A stretch of DNA of 64,000 bases from Takakia lepidozioides (taxonomy: Eukaryota; Streptophyta; Takakiopsida; Takakiales; Takakiaceae). Positions 55,669 to 64,000 of this stretch are shown here, piece after piece. Position 1 is the first letter of the stretch; each line of letters begins with the position of its first letter. A model generated the notes under the pieces. The model did no database searches. It was not told the DNA's origin and saw only the letters and a program-made list of their open reading frames with translations. The DNA lies in the NCBI GenBank assembly GCA_030704615.1, contig CM060733.1, positions 65,906,001 through 65,970,000 on the forward strand. Direction: 5' to 3'. The position numbers were made by a program, and so were the translations under genes.

Positions 55669-55849
55669 GCCAGCGGTGGATGAACCGATACCTCTTTATC
55701 ATCCACGGGGTATAGTTTGAAATCTGCCACCGAAGTCCATCCCCCGGATGGAAATTCGGCGTCGCATTTACATCGAAGGGGGGATGGACTTCGTCGTCTC
55801 GAGTGGCTATAGGCCCACCTGGCACTTACTGCCCATAGTTTGCATGGTA

Positions 55850-57173
55850 TTCGGCGGTGACGTTTCCGAAGAGGCCAAAGCTAGAACCCCCAACCATCAT
55901 CCAATGTGTCAATGAGAGCTTCCTTGACGCTTTGGCTGCCAGGGCGAAGAAGGTGGCACACATCAAGTCTGTGGAGGAGCAGAGAAGGGGAAAGCCAAGA
56001 AGAGGGCTCCCAGTACAGAGCCTAAAGACACCCCTGGTTTCGAATCCATGATGGAATTCTTCACGGCTATGAGCACGGATTGCAAGAGCACTCGGGGTGG
56101 GTTTGAGGTGGAGAGAGCCTGCGATATGATTCTCCTCGATATTCCAGATGGGGAGCTGCTAGAGGGCCTGGATGGTGTGCCCACCTGGAACAGGTTTATT
56201 GAGGACTACTGGAGAGCCGGGTTTGGGCTGGCGGGGATGCTCCTGGATGACGGTGGATGTATGGTGGTCCTTGCCACAAGAGGGAAGACCACAGACAATG
56301 CTGTGGCAAGGTGGACACCGAAAAGTGTCACCCCGGTCCTCCTCAAAAAATGGTTTTGCATCAATACGCAGGGGTTGCGAACAGAGGGCCAGAGTGTAAG
56401 TTATCAATCTATTGCATTCACTTCATATTGTGGTGTATCTGAACTAGACCCTGGAGTTGATCCCTCTTTTGTTGGATGTGCAGACATTGGTGTTTGAGGC
56501 ATATTGTTTTGTGAAGAGAGGGTCTACGTTCAAATTCCGCAACGACGGTCATCTTGTTGATGCCGCTGTGGACCCTGTTACCTACGATGTCCTCTACAAC
56601 TATGTGCCCCACTCCAGTATGCTGAAGGACACAAAGACAGGCAAACTGTGGTGGTACAGCCGGACCCCGAGCCCTGCTTTCATCCAAACCCTCATGGAGA
56701 CGTGCTCGGATGTCCAAGGGCGGATTCTTGACCTCACATGCGGCACTGGTAAGCCTTCACGTGCACAGTTTGTCCCCTGGCCCGATTGCAATTGCATGCC
56801 GCATGCTACTAACCGCCCGATTTGTCCCTCAGGTGCCTCAATGTGAGCAGGGACATTGTCCGACATGCATGTCTTCGCCTTCGAGCCAGATACTGCCCTC
56901 CACAACTCCGAACTTGCAGCGGCTGAACGTCTGCCGAAAGAGGAAGAGGCATCCTCGGAGGATGAGGAAGAATCCGACAAGGAGCAGGGGGAGGTACAAG
57001 TTGGGATCGAGGCCAAGGAGCCCCCGGTTTACGAGTGAGTGGTCGCATTGTAAGTTGCCTCCTGATTTCGTGAGGCACCTCCCTTCGCTCTCTTATTTCA
57101 TTGAAAGACCCTTTTTTGCTTCTGCTGGTATTGACATTCTTAAAGTGGATTTGTTCTTACTGCAGGAGGGACG
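55850..57173 (+). pseudogene. Third methyltransferase-like fragment (catalytic half)
   Basis: Equivalent of exons 7-9 of lineage B. 55857-56398: KRPKLEPPTIIQCVNESFLD, a frame break near 55980, FESMMEFFTAMS, ACDMILLDIPDGELLEGLDG, LLDDGGCMVVLATRG. 56484-56752: TLVFEAYCFVKRGSTF, SPAFIQTLMETCSDVQG, ILDLTCGTG. 56832-57039: GASM, then a stop where Trp is expected, followed by a Glu-rich tail to PPVYE. The last exon is removed by the A element at 57174. It may be the missing 3' half of lineage C, since it does not overlap 30377-33154. Confidence 0.8.
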
Positions 57174-57334
57174 GAGGTTTACTATTTCATGAGCGCATGA
57201 GCCCATGAGCCCATGAGCCTATGAGCTCATGAGCGGACATCCGCGGAATTGGAATTTTCCTGCCTTTATTGACGGTGTTATGTCCTCTTACCTCGGTAAT
57301 AGGGTCTGTTTCTCCTGGTCCAGGATGCGGAATG

Positions 57335-57625
57335 AGGTATTTCGGCGCCATTATTCCCAAGAGCAGTGTGCTAAAATGGTGTTTTGAAGACATCCACCGG
57401 GGTATTTCGGCACCGAAATTACCTCTTAAAATGTGATATAGTGCGGTATTTAATGGCGCAGAACAGGCTATTTGGGCGCCGAAATACCCAAGTGGAATGT
57501 GCTGAAGTGCCTTGTGCTGAAGGCTTCCATCGCGATATTTTGGTACAGTAATTCATCCGTGGAATTTTTGAGGCCCATATAACGAAGGCGCGCATTGGGC
57601 TATTTCGGCGCCAAATTTCCCAATA
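57335..57625. repeat. Lineage A palindrome array downstream of the methyltransferase-like gene (right copy)
   Basis: Five sites near 57336, 57401, 57468, 57534 and 57600, about 65 bp apart, inverse of 8590-8872 with shared spacer text (AGCAGTGTGCTAAA, GTGCTGAAGTGCCTTGTGCT). Several are decayed, e.g. GATATTTTGGTACAGTAATTC. Confidence 0.85.
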
Positions 57626-57865
57626 GGAATGTTAGAAACGGCAGGGTTTTCATGGCTTCAAGTTCTCGGCTCGATGGTGTGCATAAATTACTTGTAGGGT
57701 TCTTCAATGAAGTTTGCGTCTCTTCTGCTTTTATTATACATTTTGGTTGGCGGAAGAAATGTAGGGAATCGGACAAGCAGTCTGAACACAATGATTTTTC
57801 AAATCGTCAATATTTTCATTAAGTGTTTCAGAACTGTACAACAAAAGGATCCAAATGAGACTTTG

Positions 57866-59782
57866 CTATGGTGAGGATCCGCTATCACTGTCCGATGCAT
57901 CCCCGGCCTCATGCAAGGATGGCTGCCTTCCACCTGCCTCCGAACCTGCACTGCCGCTACCGCTGTTACTCTGAGAAGCCCTCCCCTCAAAAATACCATC
58001 CTCACCAGCCGGAACTGTCCACCTGGATGCGGAAGTGTCCTCAACATTCCCCTCGCTCTCGGACGCGGATTCTATTACAAACTTCCCTACTCTGCCTTTC
58101 ACAATTCTATGTTTGGCCTCACGCCTCATTATAATTCTCTGCTCATTCCCGTATGTCAATTGCTCTAACCGAGTAGGCCTATCCTCCCTGCTGATGGCTT
58201 CTCTGGCAGCCGTGTCTGCATAGGCTGGTAGAAAAAAAGGCTTTTGGGGACTCGCGAGAAACGATTTTCTGGCAAAGAATGGCCGATGCGATTCTGTCTC
58301 TTCCTCTGCAACAGGGTCCGATTCGGGCAAGTCTCGCAGCTTCTCCTCGTCGGACGACTCTGCAAGGGTGAGTGTACGCACAAACATAGAATGAAGTACA
58401 TTAGAGAATTCAAACAGGGAATCATCGGCAGGTTGCATGGTCCCTACAACCGAAACCAATACACTTACTATGGTGCAACTCACTCGAAGACAGGCATTGG
58501 GGGAAGCGGCTTCGGGCGCCCCTGCATCGAACGAATTTCCTGGACTTCCTCCTCTTCATCTTCCTCCTCCCCTTCCACGTCATCTTCTGCGTTTTTGGGA
58601 TCCTCAGTCGGAGGCAAACGCTGAAGGCCCGCCAAATTGTAATCGTACAAGGCCGTATCCCCCTCAAATGAGAACACAAATCGGTTCGACATCCTTCCCG
58701 CCCACATACAGGCACCTACAAATTCATACGACACAACCACAACCAAACTCAAGAATGAGTCGCTTCCTCGCACAAGCAAACATACACAAACGGAAATGGT
58801 GTCAATTTTGGTGCCGCATTCAATTAACGTTCTCACCTGTATTTGCAGTGATGTCGAGGACCCTGCCTTCAACATCCGTACATGTTTCCATGAGCGTCTG
58901 GGATGAATGCAGGACTCCTGGTCCTGCCATACCTCCATGGCTTGCCCGACAAATCACAAAGAATGTCCTTCTCTCCCACATGGTTGAACAAGACGTTATA
59001 CTCCAGTGGATCAACTATGGAATCAACAAGTCTTCCTGTTTCACGTAATTTGAATTTCTAATGTTTCTTCACGAAGCAAAATGCCTGAAAGATAAGAGTC
59101 TGCAGAGAAGGAAATGTCCTAGAGGTTTTGCTCCTCCGCAAGCTCCAGCAGGTTCTGATCGTCGCCAAGTCGTACCACGTTGTCGTCCTCTCCTTCTGTC
59201 AGCTCAATGGGCCGCCCTTCTGCAGATCCAACTCCCACATCTCCAGCGGCCTCCACCGCATCCGTGTTTTTTGAAATTGACTGCAAACCCAATATCTCTG
59301 CTTCCAGTCTCCCTAGGGGTTTTACTGGCGAAGCCATGGGCTCCTTCTGCTTCCTCGACTTCCGAACTCTAGGTGGGCTTTTCTGAGGCGATATCTGAGG
59401 TGTTGAATGAGGACTCGCCTGCCTCGATGCACTTCCACCTTGCGAGCGCAGCACCCGGGCAGGAGTATCCAAAGTTGACTGTGTTGCTTCGCCCCCCTGC
59501 GATCCCTCCCCAGCTCCCATGTCAAACAAACAGGAAAACATGAGACACTGCACGCAAAAAAAAAGGTGTAAAAGGAATATTGCGTATGGAGTGCTTCACA
59601 TCCGCAAAGCACGAATCTCTCACTGGTGGGCGATCCGAGTCTCCGGATAACGAGGTCTACATTTCATGCATGAGACGGAGCTTAAGTCGTGTCGTCGGCG
59701 GCTTCCCAAAATCCCGCGTCCTCCTTCTCTTTGCCGGAGTCACCTGACCTTCCACAAACTCTATGCTACCACTATGCCGCAT
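57866..59782 (-). pseudogene. Lineage A methyltransferase-like gene with six exons deleted
   Basis: Start ATG 59782 (MRHSGSIEFVEG, RRRTRDFGKPPTTRLKLRLM). Exon 2 (59553-59119) is open: MFSCLFDMGAGEGSQGGEAT, RVLRSQGGSASRQASP, LGRLEAEILGLQ. At about 59117 it jumps straight into the equivalent of 7095 (TTTCCTTCTCTGCAG). Exons 3-8 with DGNHR and DIPDG are gone, about 3.2 kb. Remaining: exon 9 with SPAF/..TLMETCTDVEG and VLDITANTG (frameshift at the Pro), exon 10 GACMWAGRMSNRFVFSFEGD and the acidic tail. It cannot encode a working methyltransferase. Confidence 0.85.
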
Positions 59783-60039
59783 AAGGAGAGGAAACGCAGG
59801 AGAATGTCACTGCAGAAGGGCAAGGAGCGAGAGAGCGAAGCGGTGGAACATGCAACCACTCTACACGAGCAGATGTGTAAGCAGCCACGTCTCCCGAAGC
59901 GTTGCCACCGTCCACCACTTTCTGCCGTATGGGTGATGAAGAGATTGTGACCCCTGACACGTTCGCACGGATGAAGTCGACTGGAACACGACGCGTGCCA
60001 GTTCCAGCCACCAGTACAAGATGGTTTATCCGAATTGCG

Positions 60040-61690
60040 GCACCGAAATACCTTCCGTTCACCGGATGCTGTTCCCGGAGCAGCCGACATTGAATGAAAT
60101 ATCCGCACATCATGAAACCCAACCGCCATGAAAATCCCCTGCCTATGACATTCAACAGTCAGGTCGGTACGTTTCATCAGCGGACGGATGAATTTCGGCG
60201 CCGAAATTCATCCTATTCAAGTGCTTTCGTACACAAACTTACAAATTTCGGCGCCGCAATTCATCGCTTCCCAAGTCCTCATTCGTCATGAGCAAACCTG
60301 TCAGTGGGATATCGGAGCCGGAATTAATTCCGGAACAGTGGAAACGGCTGCACTTGGGCACATTTCATCCATATTTCGGCGCCGAAATTCATTACGAATA
60401 TCTCCGTCCACGCGTAGACGAGGTGAAATCATCCATATTTCGGCGCCGAAATTCATCCAGAGCGAAGACTAAATCGGCACCATGCTATGCTTTGCCGCCA
60501 TCATTGCCCCTGACGGATGCTGTCCATGCCTGTTGGACTTGCCATTTCTGGACATTTAACTATAATTTCGGCGCCGAAATTATACTTTATGTGCGGCAAC
60601 GTCCCGTGCGAAAAAGACCACTTAATGGATACTGTCGGTTTCAAATGAAAAAAACGGCTAAAATACAATTAATTTTGACAGAATGGGTTCAATATGCCGA
60701 TTTCTCCATTAAATGCAGAATATTCCTGTTATCTTCGTCGGAACGGGGTATTTCCAACGATTTACGGAAAATTATATCATCTAGAAGCAAATAGTAAGTG
60801 TCGGGTTTGGACGAATTTCGGCGCCGAAATTCATCCGTCGCATAGAAAATGTAATATTAGAGTTACTCATTGCGGACAGTAAGGATGAATTTCGGCGCCG
60901 AAATTCATTGCTCGCGAAGAAAAATAAATAAAATCGGGAGGACTTCGGATGAATTTCGGCGCCGAAATTCATTGCTCACGAAGAAAAAAAATAAAATCGG
61001 AAGGACTTCGGATGAATTTCGGCGCCGAAATTCATTGCTCCCGAAGAAAAAAAATAAAATCGGGAGGACTTCGGATGAATTTCGGCGCCGAAATTCATTG
61101 CTCCCGAAGAAAAAAAAAATTCGGGAGGACTTCGGATGAATTTCGGCGCCGAAATTCATTGCTCGCGAAGAAAAAGGAAAATTAGAAGGGAGGACTTGGA
61201 TGAGATTCGGCGCCGAAGTTCATCTGTAGCAAAGAGAAAAAAAAAAAAAAAAAAAAGACTTCAGATTAATTTCGGCACCGAAATCCATCCGCAGGGCAGC
61301 AGAATTAGGGTCGGAAAAGGAGATGAAGAATGAATTTCGGCGCCGAAATACATCCATTCTGCCGATTCAGGATTACTGTCATTCGGATGTCGGCAGCGAT
61401 ATCCGGACACGTGGTGAATCACGACTGTAATCAGGAACACATTTATCTGTATTTTGGCATCCAAATTCAACCCTCATGTGCAGAAACAATTTGATGAAGA
61501 AGATGTTCATCCGAATTTCGGCACCGAAATCCATCCGTTGGATGCTTGGTCAGTTTCATGAGGTGAACAAATTACTATTTCTGTCGCCGGAATTCATCCC
61601 CTGGCTTCCAAAGTTGTTACGTGACAGAGATGTTCATCCAGATTTCGGTGCCGAAATTCATGGGAAGGCCTGATTTATTGTAGCCCAAGT
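60040..61690. repeat. Lineage A palindrome array (right copy, promoter side)
   Basis: About 20 sites. The most regular part has starts at 60887, 60951, 61014, 61077, 61138, 61202, 61267 and 61332, steps of 61-65 bp. The unit between is a true tandem repeat (CATTGCTC-CGAAGAAAAA...AGGACTTCGGATGAATTT) with variable A-runs. It is inverse of 597-1755 and separates the divergent methyltransferase-like and transposase remnants. Confidence 0.92.
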
Positions 61691-61909
61691 GGTTGTACAT
61701 TACAATTCAGGCACCAAATATCCGATGTGAACTTGCTGTTGTCGTCCGTTTTTGTAACGTACGTTACATACCTTCATCTTTACGTGCACTGATCACCCAT
61801 CCTGTTGGATACGGAATCCTCCAGAAAATCATTTGTGTTATTAGGTAGGACACACTCTTCTCACTGCAGGACTTCGCTGCGGAGCGTACCGAGAGGTCCC
61901 GTCTTCAAC

Positions 61910-62456
61910 ATGGACTCCCGTGTTTGGGTAAACGTGTACTTCCATGCTGATTCTCTTAAAGCTAAAATACGTTCCACGAAATCCAATTCCCAGTCGTCAT
62001 CCTCCTCCCACGAGAAGCTCTTCGCCCCGCATACTGGTGGGTGACCCCGCAGCTTGGCCCACCCATCGGTGGGGGAAACTGAAAAGACGGCGGCCACCAA
62101 CAAAGGCGAACGACACCAGGATGGCCAACGCTCTTGCAATGCCCTGCATAGTGCAAGGTTGCAGGGATGTTCCTCACCCCGGGATGGGGCGCATATTTCA
62201 GTTGTCAACAGCCGGGTCTGCTGCGCGCAGTGTCGTGTATACAATCACAGTTTCACAGTACCCAGCTTGCAACTGTGAGGACTTCCTTGTTATGGAATCA
62301 AAGAATGCAGCATACGTCCCCTGCAAACACCTTTATTACATTTTTCTGAAGCGCATGAGTTGCATATCCGCAGTGGACGTCTTCATCCATACTCCAACAC
62401 TGAGTTTCAACGACCTGCACAAGGCCCTACGGCAGGACACTGGTCGGACTGCTTGA
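61910..62456 (+). pseudogene. Lineage A transposase deletion derivative (N-terminus joined to SWIM finger)
   Basis: Start ATG 61910 (MDSRVWVNVYFHADSLKAKI) as in the left copy. At about 61978 it jumps to the C-terminal part: GKLKRRRPPTKANDTRMANA, YPACNCEDFLVMESKN, YVPCKHLYYIFLKRM, ending LRQDTGRTA at 62456. The frames before and after the junction differ. The whole RNase H core with the D, D and E residues is gone, about 3 kb less than lineage B. If a separate start were used, a ~120-residue SWIM-only protein could be made; such products can act as repressors in other transposons, but this is speculation here. Confidence 0.8.
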
Positions 62457-62499
62457 CATTCCACATTCGGGAAGGAGAAAGTGGCAATTATATTACATT

Positions 62500-63130
62500 C
62501 ATGTTCTTGCACCCTATTTTTTTTGGAGGAATTATACACTTGGTGGTGCCGCATCGCCATGGCTACATGTGAATTTTGGTGCCGCAATACATGAAAATGT
62601 GGTTTTTGGCCATGAATGGCATGCGCATGCTTTTTTTATTTTGGTTGTCTACAAATGGATCCGAGTAAAGCATACATTGTGTGGAGATTAACGGGCATTG
62701 AGGCCTATTTCAGCGCCGTTTATGGTCTATGTACTGCATAGTGCTTCCTTGTTACTGCTCTTCATTCAATTTGTAGTGATTTCGCAGCCCATCCTGGCGT
62801 TTTCGTCCACCTCTATGAGAAGACTCCAATTTGCTACAAATACATTGTTACTGTTCTGCAAATGTGATGTCTTTACAAGATTGCTAGTTCTGTGTCCCAG
62901 TGGGAAGGGTCCTACTGCACATTCCAGCATTTGCATACTACACTTTGTGCAAACAGCAATCCATACGACACAGGACACCTCCCAGCATACTGGCAGTGAA
63001 TTGCAAAAAACCTTAACAGAAGATTATCCAAGCATGTATATTCCCCATATGGCACAGGGAAGCTGCTTGATTTCTGAATGAAAATGTATGTGCCATGAGT
63101 GTCGGCGAGTCAAAACATGTCTACTCTAGC
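62500..63130. other. Spacer with three decayed palindromes
   Basis: Degenerate A-type sites at about 62545 (GGTGGTGCCGCATCGCC), 62574 (AATTTTGGTGCCGCAATA) and 62705 (CTATTTCAGCGCCGTTTA). The remainder shows no coding segment or repeat that I recognise. Confidence 0.5.
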
Positions 63131-63139
63131 ATGCAAGAC

Positions 63140-63739
63140 CTATGGTCCCCTCGCCCAAGAAGAAGGAACTCTAACTGGCCTCTCAAGGACCTCCTGAGTG
63201 ACCGGGTGCCTATATTTGAACAAAATGTGAGTGGTTTCTGTCGCCCGGTTGAAACAAATGAGGATGTCGTTTTTATCGATAGCGCCCCCTTGGTAGAAGG
63301 ACATTTTCACAGTGGGCCCTGTGTTCCCCTCCTCCTCATCCTCATAACTGAAGAGAATGTCCCCACTTTCCGAGCCAGTCCGTCCACGCGTAAAGTTTTC
63401 ACCTATGCACTCATCATACATCCACTCGCAACAATTCCAGCGATACAGCAACGCTGTGCGTGATCTGTTCGGCTCCCACTCATGCGGAAAGTCCAGGTCC
63501 ATGATGCGTAGGAACCACCTGCTCCCCAGCCGGGGTCCAGGAGAATCGTGCAATCCTGGAAGAAACTCCATTGCTCTCAGCTGGACAAGTCGAGGATCGT
63601 CCCTAAAAACATCCAGGAAAACAATGATGTCGTCTGCTTTCGGGAAAATGACTCCCGTCTGGCGTCGATAGATGTGATTCGGGCACGACATGGCCTCACG
63701 ACATAGCACGAACTCAAAGCAGGGAGGAGATGGGCACAA
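63140..63739 (-). CDS. Gene 3, lineage A
   Basis: About 200 codons without stops, read leftward. Shared pattern: C..HIYRR, KADDIIVFLDVF, AMEFLPG, WFLRIMDLDFP, RTALLYRWNCCEW, GDILFSY, SFYQGGAIDKNDILI, ILFKYRHP, and the C-terminal VRVPSSW. It is much diverged from 3A/3B but with the same length and order, so the family is old within these elements. Function unknown. The start is uncertain; the Met at the left end or the internal Met before SCPNH are alternatives. It is the best preserved gene of this otherwise deleted A copy. Confidence 0.65.
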   Translation of the reverse strand: MCPSPPCFEFVLCREAMSCPNHIYRRQTGVIFPKADDIIVFLDVFRDDPRLVQLRAMEFLPGLHDSPGPRLGSRWFLRIMDLDFPHEWEPNRSRTALLYRWNCCEWMYDECIGENFTRGRTGSESGDILFSYEDEEEGNTGPTVKMSFYQGGAIDKNDILICFNRATETTHILFKYRHPVTQEVLERPVRVPSSWARGP

Positions 63740-63804
63740 CAGAGAAGAGTGAAGAGCAAAATGAGAGCAAGGCCTCCCTTACCGTAGGGCGGGTATTTGC
63801 TCTC

Positions 63805-64000
63805 CGGAGCCCAATTTTGGCGCCGTTATTGGATGGAGTGCGGAAGCTTCAGCCGAGAATTTTGTTTCCGCAGGTCAATTTTGGCGCCGTTATTGGTTGC
63901 AATCCCTAGCCTTCAGCCGGGTATTTGGTTTCCGGACCCAATTTCGGCGCCGTTATCGGTTGCACTCCGGTGGCTTCAACCGAGTATTTGATTTTCGGCG
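63805..64000. repeat. Lineage A-like palindrome halves upstream of gene 3
   Basis: Three sites, CAATTTTGGCGCCGTTATTG at about 63811, 63871 and 63940, are 60-69 bp apart, with shared flanking text (TTCAGCCGAG-ATTTTG-TTCCG). A further partial copy (ATTTTCGGCG) is cut by the window end. Arms are AATTT / GTTAT, a fourth arm type close to A. Confidence 0.85.

Larger units (their letters stand above)
54479..57173. mobile_element. Chimeric element: B-type gene 3 end joined to a third methyltransferase fragment
   Basis: Left terminus GGGGGCTGCTATTTCATGAG and CATGAGC repeats, gene 3A (-), the hybrid palindrome at 55745, then an abrupt junction at about 55847 (after CCATAGTTTGCATGG, where copy 1 continues differently). 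From there to 57173 is a methyltransferase-like gene on +, opposite to its orientation in the complete element. At 57174 it is interrupted by an A element. Confidence 0.8.
57174..64000. mobile_element. Lineage A element, right copy, internally deleted, running off the window
   Basis: Terminus GAGGTTTACTATTTCATGAG with CCATGAG repeats, palindrome array, methyltransferase-like gene (-), array, transposase remnant (+), palindromes, gene 3 (-), more palindromes. Up to about 62 kb it is the inverted counterpart of 1-8880. Both large genes have big internal deletions, as in typical non-autonomous derivatives. It is inserted in the methyltransferase fragment of the chimeric element. Confidence 0.85.

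Overview
The window looks like repeat-dominated nuclear DNA of a plant, most likely a seed-free land plant (moss, hornwort, lycophyte or fern). Genes are split by short GT-AG introns. Host-like coding sequence is limited to remnants of PLS-class pentatricopeptide (PPR) genes with DYW editing domains (11.3-19.5 kb). The rest is nested transposons. I see no rRNA, tRNA, CRISPR array or prokaryotic operon. The exact organism cannot be fixed from the sequence.

The main content is a family of large DNA transposons. The reference copy is complete at 37032-51771 (about 14.7 kb). It has imperfect terminal inverted repeats containing CTATTTCATGAGC, subterminal CATGAGC repeats, and an 8-bp (up to 11-bp) target duplication, TCACAGTG. 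It carries three genes: (1) a DDE/RNase H-fold transposase with a C-terminal SWIM zinc finger (MULE/Zisupton-like), read toward the left end; (2) a divergently read ~1,400-aa, 10-exon gene with a ParB/DndB-like 'DGNHR' domain followed by a DNA amino-methyltransferase-like module of beta-class order (IV-like DIPDG, then DLxCGTG); (3) a ~200-aa gene of unknown function ('gene 3'), read toward the right end. The shared upstream region of genes 1 and 2 and the region between genes 2 and 3 are filled with arrays of short palindromes.

There are three lineages, each with its own palindrome: A (TTTCGGCGCCGAAA), B (AAATGCGGCGCCGCATTT) and C (AAATTCGGCGCCGAATTT). The 41.9-43.7 kb B array repeats at exactly 53 bp; the A arrays repeat at about 63-65 bp. 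Single palindromes of the right type also sit in introns of the methyltransferase-like genes. This is the candidate undescribed system: a eukaryotic transposon coding for a putative ParB-methyltransferase fusion together with phased, lineage-specific palindromic sites.

Layout: 1-8.9 kb, A copy (start of transposase on -, array, decayed methyltransferase gene on +, array). 8.9-12.4 kb, unassigned sequence with a PPR-DYW remnant. 12.4-13.4 kb, A-type terminus plus diverged gene 3. 13.4-15.2 kb, nothing recognised. 15.2-19.5 kb, PPR remnants. 19.5-27.2 kb, B copy 1 (terminus, two gene 3 paralogues, array, methyltransferase gene on - without its 5' exons). 27.2-30.4 kb, truncated Ty3 retrotransposon. 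30.4-37.0 and 51.8-53.4 kb, C element, split by the complete B element. 53.4-54.5 kb, gag fragment. 54.5-57.2 kb, chimera of a B-type gene 3 end and a third methyltransferase fragment. 57.2-64 kb, second A copy, inverted relative to the first and internally deleted in both transposase and methyltransferase genes.

Most copies are broken. The complete B element carries only one visible frameshift in each of its two large genes, so it is probably the youngest insertion.
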